The notes under the pieces are model-generated. The model did no database searches. It was given only the letters and a program-made list of their open reading frames with translations, and was not told the DNA's origin. A program made the translations under genes and the position numbers. From contig RDXN01000074.1 of assembly GCA_004292855.1 (NCBI GenBank), positions 1 through 46,797 on the forward strand: 46,797 nt of DNA, given 5' to 3'. Source of the stretch: Cytophagales bacterium. Its GTDB lineage: Bacteria; Bacteroidota; Bacteroidia; Cytophagales; Spirosomataceae. Below are positions 16,700 through 23,673 of this stretch, piece by piece. Numbering within the stretch: position 1 is the first letter of the stretch; the number at the start of each line of letters is the position of its first letter.

Positions 16700-17283
16700 A
16701 CGGTGTCGGGCTGCGTTCGGTCGGGGCGGGGAATGGTCCGGGCCGCGTTCGGTCGGGCAATGCCGTTCCGGAGTTTTAGTTTCTGTCTCATGCCGTCCCG
16801 AATCAATACGTCAATGTCATGGTGAAACCCGCGCCGGGCTTCGTCTTGCCAGGCACGCAACTCCGGCCAACGGTTATCGGCAGCTAGCCGCGCCTGACCG
16901 GGCCACGTAACGGGGTCGAACGAGAAAATCAGTGGCCCGTGATTTTCCAGTACCGTTTGCAGGGTTGACACCGGCATTTGGGCCAACTGCCCAAACCGGA
17001 ACACCCCCACGCTGTTCAGAATCGACTCTATTTTCAGATTCACCCCGGCCACTTCTTTCAGGTCGTCACGACCCGTTGCATCGGGCAGGGTGGCCCGTTC
17101 CAGTTGAGCCGCCCGCAGCGCATCGATTTCTTCCTGAAGCTTTCGCAAAAGAGTTTCTTTTTCGCGTTTTTGGTGCAAAAACCGTTGCCGGGCATACAGG
17201 TAGGCGATAATAGCCATGCCCTGTAGCATCAGAAAATGCCACAAACTCGCGTCGGTCAGGCGAAATGGGTTTAGTTCAAACAT
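16696..17283 (-). CDS. Membrane-anchored helix-hairpin-helix protein
   Basis: 195 residues from ATG 17283; the frame extends a little upstream only because it runs into a palindromic repeat. One membrane span at about 14-31, a coiled coil at about 33-65 (QKREKETLLRKLQEEIDAL), then a helix-hairpin-helix region at about 73-115 (DDLKEVAGVNLKIESILNSVG). A segment TWPGQARLAADNRWPELRAWQDE follows. This layout occurs in Bacteroidota envelope proteins next to OmpA-type proteins. It is coupled (ATGA) to the 55-residue membrane gene and follows the OmpA gene, so the three may form an accessory anchor for the injector. No direct proof. Confidence 0.7.
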   Translation of the reverse strand: MFELNPFRLTDASLWHFLMLQGMAIIAYLYARQRFLHQKREKETLLRKLQEEIDALRAAQLERATLPDATGRDDLKEVAGVNLKIESILNSVGVFRFGQLAQMPVSTLQTVLENHGPLIFSFDPVTWPGQARLAADNRWPELRAWQDEARRGFHHDIDVLIRDGMRQKLKLRNGIARPNAARTIPRPDRTQPDTV

Positions 17284-17291
17284 CCTGTTAA

Positions 17292-17381
17292 AACCCCACC
17301 CCAACCCCTCCCCGGTAGGGAGGGGCTAAGGCTCGGTAGTTTTTTAGCCCCTCCCTACCGGGGAGGGGTTGGGGTGGGGTT
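17292..17381. repeat. REP/REPIN-like palindromic element, copy 2 (CCCCACCCC family)
   Basis: Inverted arms beginning AACCCCACCCC at 17292 and ending GGGGTGGGGTT at 17381, nearly identical to 6033-6134. It overlaps the 3' end of the OmpA gene on the minus strand, which takes its TAG stop (17355-17357) from the element's GGTAGGG motif. The last OmpA residues (PTPTPPR) are encoded by the repeat. Confidence 0.8.
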
Positions 17382-18287
17382 GTTTCTCCTCCGTACCACA
17401 ATCGTTACGCGCCGGTTGGCTTCGCGGCCTTCGGGGGTGGCGTTGGGCGCGAGGGGCTGGCTTTCGCCCCGCCCGTCGGCCCGGAACACCCGGCCCGGAA
17501 TTCCCGCCTGTTGCATCACCTGCTGCACCGCTTTTGCCCGGCCCAGCGAAAGTCGTTGGTTGCTCCGGTCGGACCCAACACTATCGGTGTGGCCAGTGAG
17601 TAGCAACACGTCGTTGGGGTGCATCCGTATCGGGTTCCCCCGCCGGGCCTCGTTGCGCCAATACTCGGCGGCATCGGCTATGAACTTGTCGGTATCGGGG
17701 GTTCGGATAAACGCCGTGCTACCCGTTGGAAAATACAATTCCATCGGGTGAAACAGGTCAATGTATCGTTGCCCGTCGGCCAGGGTTTGGGCGGTGGTTG
17801 CCGGTTTTGCGTCGAAGGCAAAGGCCAGCGCGTTGGTCGTGTCGTCGACAAACACCAGTGCCTCCGTCTGAATACCCCGTGTTTGCACCTGCACCGGCGA
17901 CACACCAGCCGCCCGCAGATACTGCCAGATGCCATCAGCCCGATAGGCTCCCAAATTAGGCACCAGTGTCCGACGATTTTCGTCGAGCGTATGGTAGCCC
18001 GTAATGGTCAATTGTCGGTCGGGGTGGCGGAGCAAGTAATCGGCGAGCGAATCCAACGCCCGCCAATTACTGCCTACCGTAAATTCGCCCCGTGTTTTCG
18101 GAAACAACCGCCCGTGCAGCGAGGTGTGCAGGGCCGCCCCATCCGGTGTGGCCCCGTCGATAATCGGGACCGAAGCCAGCACCGGCACCTCGCGCAACCG
18201 AATCCGCTTGATATAGAACATATGGATACAGACCGAAGCTGTTATCCAGCCCGTCACCAGTGGTCCCCATATCAAGCGGTTTGGCAT
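17355..18287 (-). CDS. Membrane-anchored protein with two OmpA-like domains
   Basis: 310 residues from ATG 18287; the upstream in-frame extension lies in a repeat. One uncleaved membrane span (about 5-23) places the rest in the periplasm. A first, degenerate OmpA-like module spans about 65-160 (RQLTITGYHT, then LGAYRADGIWQYLRAAGV), and a typical OmpA C-terminal module about 183-298 (LYFPTGST, LLLTGHTDSVGSDRSNQRLSLGRA, ending EANRRVTIVV), which in the family binds peptidoglycan. Known T6SSs use OmpA-like domains (TagL type) to hold the membrane complex to the cell wall. Position right after the Hcp genes supports such a role. The C-terminus is encoded by a repeat. Confidence 0.8.
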   Translation of the reverse strand: MPNRLIWGPLVTGWITASVCIHMFYIKRIRLREVPVLASVPIIDGATPDGAALHTSLHGRLFPKTRGEFTVGSNWRALDSLADYLLRHPDRQLTITGYHTLDENRRTLVPNLGAYRADGIWQYLRAAGVSPVQVQTRGIQTEALVFVDDTTNALAFAFDAKPATTAQTLADGQRYIDLFHPMELYFPTGSTAFIRTPDTDKFIADAAEYWRNEARRGNPIRMHPNDVLLLTGHTDSVGSDRSNQRLSLGRAKAVQQVMQQAGIPGRVFRADGRGESQPLAPNATPEGREANRRVTIVVRRRNNPTPTPPR

Positions 18288-18296
18288 AGGTCTGAT

Positions 18297-18444
18297 AAAC
18301 CCCACCCCCGACCCCTCCCCATTAGGGAGGGGGGACTTAAACGCCAATCTTGCTTCTGTTAAACGAATTATAGTACGGTAAACAAAGACAATTTTGACCT
18401 GTAAATCTCCCCTCCCTAATGGGGAGGGGTCGGGGGTGGGGTTT
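18297..18444. repeat. REP/REPIN-like palindromic element, variant with ATTAGGG stem
   Basis: Arms start AAACCCCACCCCCG at 18297 and end CGGGGGTGGGGTTT at 18444; inner hairpins are CCCCTCCCC-ATTA-GGGAGGGG. It ends 3 bases from the stop codon of the downstream-copy Hcp gene (18448-18450) and fills the gap before the OmpA gene. Confidence 0.8.
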
Positions 18445-18447
18445 CGT

Positions 18448-18861
18448 TTAGCTCGTCAGCGGCCACGAAGCATTGTACTTCGAGAGGCCGCAGTCGATTT
18501 TTTCGGCGGTGATGCTAATGTCGCACAGGAAGTTGCTAGACCCCGTGACCTGAAAACCCTCGCTGTAGCTGACAATGAAGGCATTCGAGAAGGTAATGGT
18601 CCGAAATGCCCCCGCAATGCCCGACTGCCAGAACTCGATGGTTCCGGTCATAATGGGCTTGTTTTGGGCGTTAATCATCGTCTCAACCAGTTTTACCATG
18701 TCCGTAATTTCAATGGTAAACTGGAGTTGGCTGGCCCGCACCGCCGAGCATGGGCGGCCTTTGTTGTCGTAATCGCGGGAGTAGCCCATCGAAAAATGAA
18801 CGATGTCGTATTTGTCGGCAACTATTGTAAGGGTTCCGGTAAACCCTGTTTCCATCATCAT
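18448..18861 (-). CDS. tssD: T6SS tube protein Hcp (TssD), copy 2
   Basis: 137 residues. Bacteroidota TssD: a beta-barrel that stacks as hexameric rings to form the inner tube fired through the sheath. It shares with the neighbouring copy the segments MGYSRDYDNKGRPCSAV, a FxxEITxxVKLxE motif, and an identical layout ending AEKIDCGLSKYNASWPL. It follows the other copy by 27 bases and comes just before the OmpA gene. Three Met codons open the frame, so the exact start may be 3 or 6 bases shorter. Divergence between copies suggests each carries different cargo. Confidence 0.85.
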   Translation of the reverse strand: MMMETGFTGTLTIVADKYDIVHFSMGYSRDYDNKGRPCSAVRASQLQFTIEITDMVKLVETMINAQNKPIMTGTIEFWQSGIAGAFRTITFSNAFIVSYSEGFQVTGSSNFLCDISITAEKIDCGLSKYNASWPLTS

Positions 18862-18888
18862 GGCTGTAGCAGTTTAGAGGTTGAGGGT

Positions 18889-19290
18889 TTAGCTCTTCAG
18901 CGGCCACCGTTGGTCGAGAATCGCGGTTTTGATGGTAATCTTCTCGCAAGAGAGCATAAACGTACAGAGGTACGCATCGGCCCCGGTGGTAAAACTCTCC
19001 GAGTAATTGACAATGAAGGCGTTCGTCAGTTCGATGGTTCGCATGACGGTGGCATTATCGCCCGAATCGACAAACTCCAGCTTCCCGATTTTGAAGGGGA
19101 TGTTCTGGAGGTTCACCATGTTTTCGAGCAGTTTCACTTCGGGCGTAATCTCCGATTGAAAGGTCATCTGACCGCCCTGCACGAAGCTCGATGGCCGGCC
19201 TTTCACATCGACCGAGCGCGAGAAGCCAATGCCCCCCGACAGTACGTCATACGCGATGCCGTCGAGGGTAAGAATACTGGTATAAGCCAT
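18889..19290 (-). CDS. tssD: T6SS tube protein Hcp (TssD), copy 1
   Basis: 133 residues, from ATG 19290 (MAYTSILTLDGIAYDVL). The TssD pattern is clear: SRSVDVKGRPSSFVQGGQMTFQSEITPEVKLLENMV, FKIGKLEFVDSGDN, ELTNAFIVNYSESF, and the C-terminal CEKITIKTAILDQRWPL. It forms the inner tube of the T6SS. It lies 70 bases after tssC and before the second copy, within the sheath operon. Confidence 0.88.
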   Translation of the reverse strand: MAYTSILTLDGIAYDVLSGGIGFSRSVDVKGRPSSFVQGGQMTFQSEITPEVKLLENMVNLQNIPFKIGKLEFVDSGDNATVMRTIELTNAFIVNYSESFTTGADAYLCTFMLSCEKITIKTAILDQRWPLKS

Positions 19291-19360
19291 TGTAGTAAAA
19301 TGAGGTAGTAAAAGCGCGATGCAAAGGCACTAACCCCGCATCGCGCTTAGTGAGTAGTTA

Positions 19361-20752
19361 TTATGCAGGAACTTCGGTGTAATCCGACGACCATTCGGTA
19401 GCGTCCACGTCGTCGCCTTTGCGGCCATCCAACCGGATTACAAAGCTCTTGGCAGGGAAATACGGCGTCAGACGGATATCGAGAAAAATGCGGTCTTTCT
19501 GGGTCTCGTCGCGCTCTAAACGCATAATGCGGAACTTCTCGATGAGCTTGTTCGGTCCCTTAATGCTGTCGAGGAATTTGGCAATCTGATTCCGCAAATC
19601 GGCTTCGATGAGCGAGTTCCAGTTCTCGAATGCCCGGCGGTTCAGGAAGTCGAACAACACCTTCACCACATGGTCGAACACGCGCACGACGGAGTAGGTT
19701 TGCAGGCCGAGGTTGTCGCCGTTGAAGAGCGTTTTGCCTGAGAAAGCCATCACCCGACCATATTCGTGGACCATCGGCACGAGGTTGAGCCGCTCCAGGG
19801 CCGAGATTTCGCTTTTCCGCAAGGGGAACCGTACACCCGGCACTTCGTTCATACCGCCGTGCTTCTTACCCGCCGTTACCTGCGACATCAGCGTGTAGTA
19901 AATCTTACCCGCCAACGCCGACGAGGGTGGTACAAACAGATCTTCGGTCTCGCCCACCTCGCTTACTTTAGCGCGGCCTACGGCCCAGTTGCAGGTCATG
20001 ATCACGTTCGACTTGTAGAGATCGGCACCTGTCAGGTTGGCCGTGCTGAACATATCGACCACGTCGTCGGGACCTTCGAGATCGGCGAAGTCGGTGAAGA
20101 GCATCACCTTATTTTCGTGGGCTATTTTGGCCCACTTGTCCAGAATTGCGTTCGACTCCATGAAGCCCGGAATGACCATCAGTGAATAGTTTTCGCGCAG
20201 GTCAAGGCGGTCATAGTTCTGCTTCAGTTCGTTGGCAATGTGGTCGGCAAAGCGGGGGTTATCCAGATCGCATAACTGATCGAAGTCGGCATTGACAATC
20301 GAGATATTCGACAGTTTTTCGGCTTCGGTGTTTTTGTAGAAAAGCGAAAGGCCCCGGTAGCTGGTTTCGAGCGTACGGGTGGTGTTGAGTGTCGTGAGCA
20401 GGTTTTTCCGCAGGCTGGTTTCGAGGGTAGCGGCCCGGTCGGCGGCTATTTTCTCCATATCCTCCTGATTGTCTGCCGAACTCAACACATCAATCCAGAG
20501 TTTGAGTTTTTCTTTCAGTACAGACCGGTCGGTTTTCTTGGTCGGGTCGGAGAGGTAGATTTTTTTGCGGGCTTTGCGGTCGGGGTTCACATTCTGAGCA
20601 CCGTCCATGAAGCTCTCTAAAAAGGCAAAACCACCATAGGCCGAAAGAGCCGCCATACCGGGTAAACCAACGGCTTTGGTTACAGAAGGTTTGGTAGCAA
20701 CGGCTGCCGATGCTTCGGGTTCGAGTTGTGGGGCGTTAGGTTCGCTTTCCAT
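19361..20752 (-). CDS. tssC: T6SS contractile sheath large subunit TssC
   Basis: 463 residues. Family traits: LSAYGGFAFLESFMDGAQNVNPDRKARKKIYL near the N-terminus, the conserved core SYRGLSLFYKNTEAEKLSNISIVNADFDQL, and late segments GVRFPLRKSEISALERLNLVPMVHEYGRVMAFSGKTLFNGDNLGLQTYSVVRVFDHVVKVL with a final beta-strand region used for handshake contacts. With TssB it forms the cytoplasmic sheath that contracts and drives the Hcp tube. The N-terminal ~30 residues are Ala/Pro-rich and disordered. It follows tssB by 48 bases. Confidence 0.92.
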   Translation of the reverse strand: MESEPNAPQLEPEASAAVATKPSVTKAVGLPGMAALSAYGGFAFLESFMDGAQNVNPDRKARKKIYLSDPTKKTDRSVLKEKLKLWIDVLSSADNQEDMEKIAADRAATLETSLRKNLLTTLNTTRTLETSYRGLSLFYKNTEAEKLSNISIVNADFDQLCDLDNPRFADHIANELKQNYDRLDLRENYSLMVIPGFMESNAILDKWAKIAHENKVMLFTDFADLEGPDDVVDMFSTANLTGADLYKSNVIMTCNWAVGRAKVSEVGETEDLFVPPSSALAGKIYYTLMSQVTAGKKHGGMNEVPGVRFPLRKSEISALERLNLVPMVHEYGRVMAFSGKTLFNGDNLGLQTYSVVRVFDHVVKVLFDFLNRRAFENWNSLIEADLRNQIAKFLDSIKGPNKLIEKFRIMRLERDETQKDRIFLDIRLTPYFPAKSFVIRLDGRKGDDVDATEWSSDYTEVPA

Positions 20753-20800
20753 CAGAATAAAGCTATTTTGTAGATAAGTTTGATCGTGTAGAGAAATGGT

Positions 20801-21265
20801 TTAGGCGGCTACTTCGGCAGGGTCGGCTGATTCGAGTTCGGCCAGCAGTGCCTTCATTGTATCCACCATAGCGGCCCGCGCATCGGCGTTGGTCAGGGCT
20901 GTTTGCAGCACCCGGTGGCCCTTGAGCCGACGGCCAATCTGGGTATATTCCTGAAACTGGGCATCCTGCGCCCGCAGGAATGGGCTTTGGGCTACCATGC
21001 TCTTCACCCGGAAGTCGGCTACGTTACGGAACTGAAGGGTTTCCTTTACAGGCATTCCCTCTACGGATTCAAACTCCACCTCAACGTTGGGTTTGTAGTG
21101 GTTAAACACCTGCTCAACGGTTTTGAGGCCCTTTACCGTTTCGGGGTTTACGGCTGCTTCCTGTGTAAGCTTTTGGGCTAACAGGGTCCGGTTATACGGA
21201 ATGTCGATAATGCCTTCTGAGGCTTCTGGCTTGATCTCGTTGCCACCTATATCGAAATTAAACAT
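20801..21265 (-). CDS. tssB: T6SS contractile sheath small subunit TssB
   Basis: 154 residues from ATG 21265; a longer frame exists upstream but would leave no room for the leader after the predicted promoter. Family traits: MFNFDIGGNEIKPEAS opening, SVEGMPVKETLQFRNVADFRVKSMVAQSPFL, and a helical C-terminus. TssB pairs with TssC in the sheath and its C-terminal helix is bound by the disassembling ATPase ClpV (encoded at 23674-26187). It is the first gene of the long minus-strand run down to 8530. Confidence 0.9.
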   Translation of the reverse strand: MFNFDIGGNEIKPEASEGIIDIPYNRTLLAQKLTQEAAVNPETVKGLKTVEQVFNHYKPNVEVEFESVEGMPVKETLQFRNVADFRVKSMVAQSPFLRAQDAQFQEYTQIGRRLKGHRVLQTALTNADARAAMVDTMKALLAELESADPAEVAA

Positions 21266-21292
21266 GAGCGGTAGATTTTGTTTAGATACCCT

Positions 21293-21325
21293 CAAATGTA
21301 GTCCGGTGGGTTACTGGGAATCAAT
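21293..21325 (-). promoter_or_regulatory. Predicted promoter of the tssB operon
   Basis: On the minus strand: ATTG (21325-21322), a 21-base spacer, then TACATTTG (21300-21293), an exact TAnnTTTG match. The tssB ATG is 27 bases beyond the element. It supports the shorter tssB start. Confidence 0.65.
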
Positions 21326-21351
21326 AGGTAAGGCCGCTCAGGTGGTCCGTT

Positions 21352-21386
21352 TTCGGAAATCCGGTCAGGTATTCGGAAATTCGGTA
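21352..21386. promoter_or_regulatory. Direct repeat with 20-base period upstream of the tssB promoter
   Basis: TTCGGAAATCCGGT at 21352-21365 and TTCGGAAATTCGGT at 21372-21385: 13 of 14 positions alike, 20 bases apart (two helical turns), the nearer copy 26 bases upstream of the -33 element. On the tssB-sense strand the units read ACCGRATTTCCGAA. A dimeric activator binding same-face sites is a plausible reader; LytTR proteins bind such spaced direct repeats. Confidence 0.5.
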
Positions 21387-21514
21387 GGTGTAGGTTCGGA
21401 GGGCTACTTCTGGGAGCGTTCTAATCGTGCGTTGCTACCGACGCTCTGCTGTCATGGCTCGATGAGACGAGGGTAACATCTACTGTACAAGATTGCCCTC
21501 AATCCGTTAATTGT

Positions 21515-21545
21515 TTTGATATGGAAACGGCAAAGACTATTTTTG
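21515..21545 (+). promoter_or_regulatory. Predicted promoter of the AAA ATPase gene
   Basis: TTTG at 21515-21518, a 19-base spacer, then TATTTTTG at 21538-21545; both boxes match consensus exactly. The start codon at 21567 is 21 bases further on. Confidence 0.7.
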
Positions 21546-21566
21546 TTTTCAATCGAAAGCGATTAT

Positions 21567-22763
21567 ATGGAAAAACTGTTCTCATTTCAAAACAATGTTC
21601 TTCGCTCTACGGATAGTGTATTTACCCGATACCTTTATAACCAAGTTGCTTTTGAGAGCCGTTTAGTCGGGATTCGGGGGATTCGTGGGGTGGGCAAAAC
21701 GACCCTGCTGGTGCAATACCTAAAAACACAGCCCTTGCCCACATCGCTCTATGTGACAGCCGACCATCCGTGGTTTTACCAGAACACCCTGCTCGACACG
21801 GCTGAGGAATGGCACAAGCGCGGAGGCCGGTTGCTGGTGGTCGATGAAGTGCATAAATCCCCCCGCTGGTCGGCAGAACTGAAAAACATGTATGATGGCT
21901 TTCCCGATATGCGGGTGCTGTTCACGGCTTCGTCGGCTTTAGATATTTACCGGGGCGAGGCCGACCTGAGCCGCCGGGCGTTGAGTTATACCCTGCACGG
22001 TATGTCGTTTCGGGAATATCTGGCTTTCTATGGCATTGCCCGATTGCCCGTGTTGTCGCTGCCCGATTTGTTTGCCAATCACCAACAAATTGCCTCCGAC
22101 ATTAACCTGACGCTTCCGAACCCGTTGGTGCCGTTCAAGAAATACTTGCAAACCGGCTACCTGCCATTGGGCATCGAAACCCGCGACACCGACGAATACG
22201 GGGCACGGGTCTCTCAACTGATTGACGCCGTGCTGGGCTTCGATTTAGCATTTCTACACGATTATTCGGCTACTCACCAGACCAAAATTCGCCGGTTGCT
22301 GGGCATCCTGTCCGATTCGGTTCCGTACACGCCCAACACGCAGGATCTGGCGACTACGTTGCAGGTGAGCCGCAACACGGTGTTGGGCTGGCTACAGCAT
22401 TTGGAGCAGGCGGCCCTCACGCGAAATATTCACAAAAGCGGACATGGCCTGTCGGCACTGCAAAAGCCCGACAAGATTGTGCTGGAAAACACAAACTTCA
22501 GCTATGCTCTCGGCCAAACCCCAAACGATGGCACCCTGCGCGAAACCTTCGTGGCTAACCAGATCAGCAACGCCGGGTATGCCCTGCTGCTGGCCGAACA
22601 GGGCGATTTTGTGGTGGAGAATAGCTATACGCTGGAGGTAGGCGGCAAGAACAAAAAGCAAAAACAAATCAAGGCTATCGCCAACAGTTGGCTCGTGCAG
22701 GACAACATTGAGGTCGGCTACGGCAATGTGATTCCGCTTTGGCTGTTCGGGTTTTTGTATTGA
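21567..22763 (+). CDS. AAA ATPase with DUF4143-like C-terminus
   Basis: 398 residues from ATG 21567; the in-frame start further upstream lies inside the promoter. P-loop GIRGVGKT at 38-45, Walker B VVDEVH at 91-96, then the AAA_14-type sensor region (FTASSALDIYRGEADLSRRAL) and a C-terminal winged-helix/nuclease-like DUF4143 region (KIVLENTNFSYALG, GDFVVENSYTLEVGGKNKKQKQIKAI). Such genes are common, often mobile, and of unknown function. It points against the surrounding T6SS genes, has its own promoter, and separates tssB from clpV together with the toxin-antitoxin pair, so it looks like inserted cargo. Confidence 0.85.
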   Translation: MEKLFSFQNNVLRSTDSVFTRYLYNQVAFESRLVGIRGIRGVGKTTLLVQYLKTQPLPTSLYVTADHPWFYQNTLLDTAEEWHKRGGRLLVVDEVHKSPRWSAELKNMYDGFPDMRVLFTASSALDIYRGEADLSRRALSYTLHGMSFREYLAFYGIARLPVLSLPDLFANHQQIASDINLTLPNPLVPFKKYLQTGYLPLGIETRDTDEYGARVSQLIDAVLGFDLAFLHDYSATHQTKIRRLLGILSDSVPYTPNTQDLATTLQVSRNTVLGWLQHLEQAALTRNIHKSGHGLSALQKPDKIVLENTNFSYALGQTPNDGTLRETFVANQISNAGYALLLAEQGDFVVENSYTLEVGGKNKKQKQIKAIANSWLVQDNIEVGYGNVIPLWLFGFLY

Positions 22764-22822
22764 GGTCGTGAAACCGGACGGGTTGGACGAAGAACCGCAA
22801 TGCTTCGGTGAATCGCTGTTCA

Positions 22823-22854
22823 TTTGGATGAACCAGAAACATAATCTACTTTTG
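22823..22854 (+). promoter_or_regulatory. Predicted promoter of the toxin-antitoxin pair
   Basis: TTTG at 22823-22826, a 20-base spacer, then TACTTTTG at 22847-22854; both boxes match consensus exactly. The toxin GTG start is 20 bases further on. Confidence 0.7.
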
Positions 22855-22873
22855 ATTTATACTTAATTTAAAA

Positions 22874-23366
22874 GTGAAGAATTTTGTAACGATTTACCCT
22901 TTCAAAACGTTTGCGAAAGTACGCTACTACGCCTTCTGGGTGGAAGATCGAAATCAGTCTGAAGCAGCTACCTTCTTTGCCCGGTTTGAAGATAATACCC
23001 CTCTCGCTCAGGACCTGAATTTGCTGGTTGCCCGAATAAGGCGAAAACAGAGGGGCTAAAGAGCGTTACTTCCACTTCGAGAATGATGCCAGTGCCTTGC
23101 CTCCGCCCAGTCGAATTATGGCCGAACTGGGCGACGATTATTGTAGCCTGCGGCTGTATTGTGTGCGCTTGTCGGAGGAAATAGCGATTTTGGCTAACGG
23201 TGGACTCAAAACCGGACGGACCGTACAGGACAGCCCTGACCTGTTGGCCAAGTTCAGATTTGCCAACAAAATGGCTCATCAACTTCTGGAACTGATTCGA
23301 AGCGGTGAGTTGCAACTAGCGGGTAGGGAGATTGTGAATGTTGAACAAATTGAACTCGTAGACTAA
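22874..23366 (+). pseudogene. Frameshifted toxin gene of a toxin-antitoxin pair
   Basis: The protein starts at GTG 22874 (MKNFVTIYPFKTFAKVRYYAFW) and reads in one frame to about 23036, then continues in another frame to the TAA at 23364-23366. Removing one A in the AATAAGG at 23035-23041 would join them as ARIGENRGAKERYFHFEND, giving a protein of about 163 residues. The later part contains LRLYCVRLSEEIAILANGGLKT, like HigB/phage Gp49-type or RelE-like toxins. It overlaps the antitoxin start by one base (TAATG), the usual toxin-first order. Either a true disabling frameshift or a sequencing error in a short A run. Confidence 0.6.
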
Positions 23367-23647
23367 TGTCAACTATGGATGCTTTTGATCGTATCGCTGC
23401 CCGTACCCCTGCTCAAACTCGTCGTTCAGTTCAAAAGATGTTAGATGTAGCGGATCGAATTCACTGGTTATTAGGTCAGAAAGGCATGAGTCAGAAAGAC
23501 CTGGCTGTTGCGTTGCTCAAGTCCGAATCAGAGATCAGCAAGTGGCTGAGTGGTACTCATAATCTGGAATTGAAGACGATTTTACGAATCGAAGAAGCAC
23601 TGGGCGAGGACATTCTGGCCGTACCCCAAACGCCTGTCGCGGCCTAA
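23366..23647 (+). CDS. XRE-family antitoxin (HTH DNA-binding protein)
   Basis: 93 residues. A helix-turn-helix domain covers about 28-80: IHWLLGQKGMSQKDLAVALLKSESEISKWLSGTHNLELKTILRIEEALG, matching Cro/C1-type antitoxins of HigA kind. It would neutralise its partner toxin and repress the shared promoter at 22823-22854. The coding sequence is intact although the toxin gene before it is frameshifted. It ends 26 bases before the convergent clpV stop. Confidence 0.85.
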   Translation: MSTMDAFDRIAARTPAQTRRSVQKMLDVADRIHWLLGQKGMSQKDLAVALLKSESEISKWLSGTHNLELKTILRIEEALGEDILAVPQTPVAA

Positions 23648-23673
23648 CCAACGCCTGATTGAAGGGCTACCTC

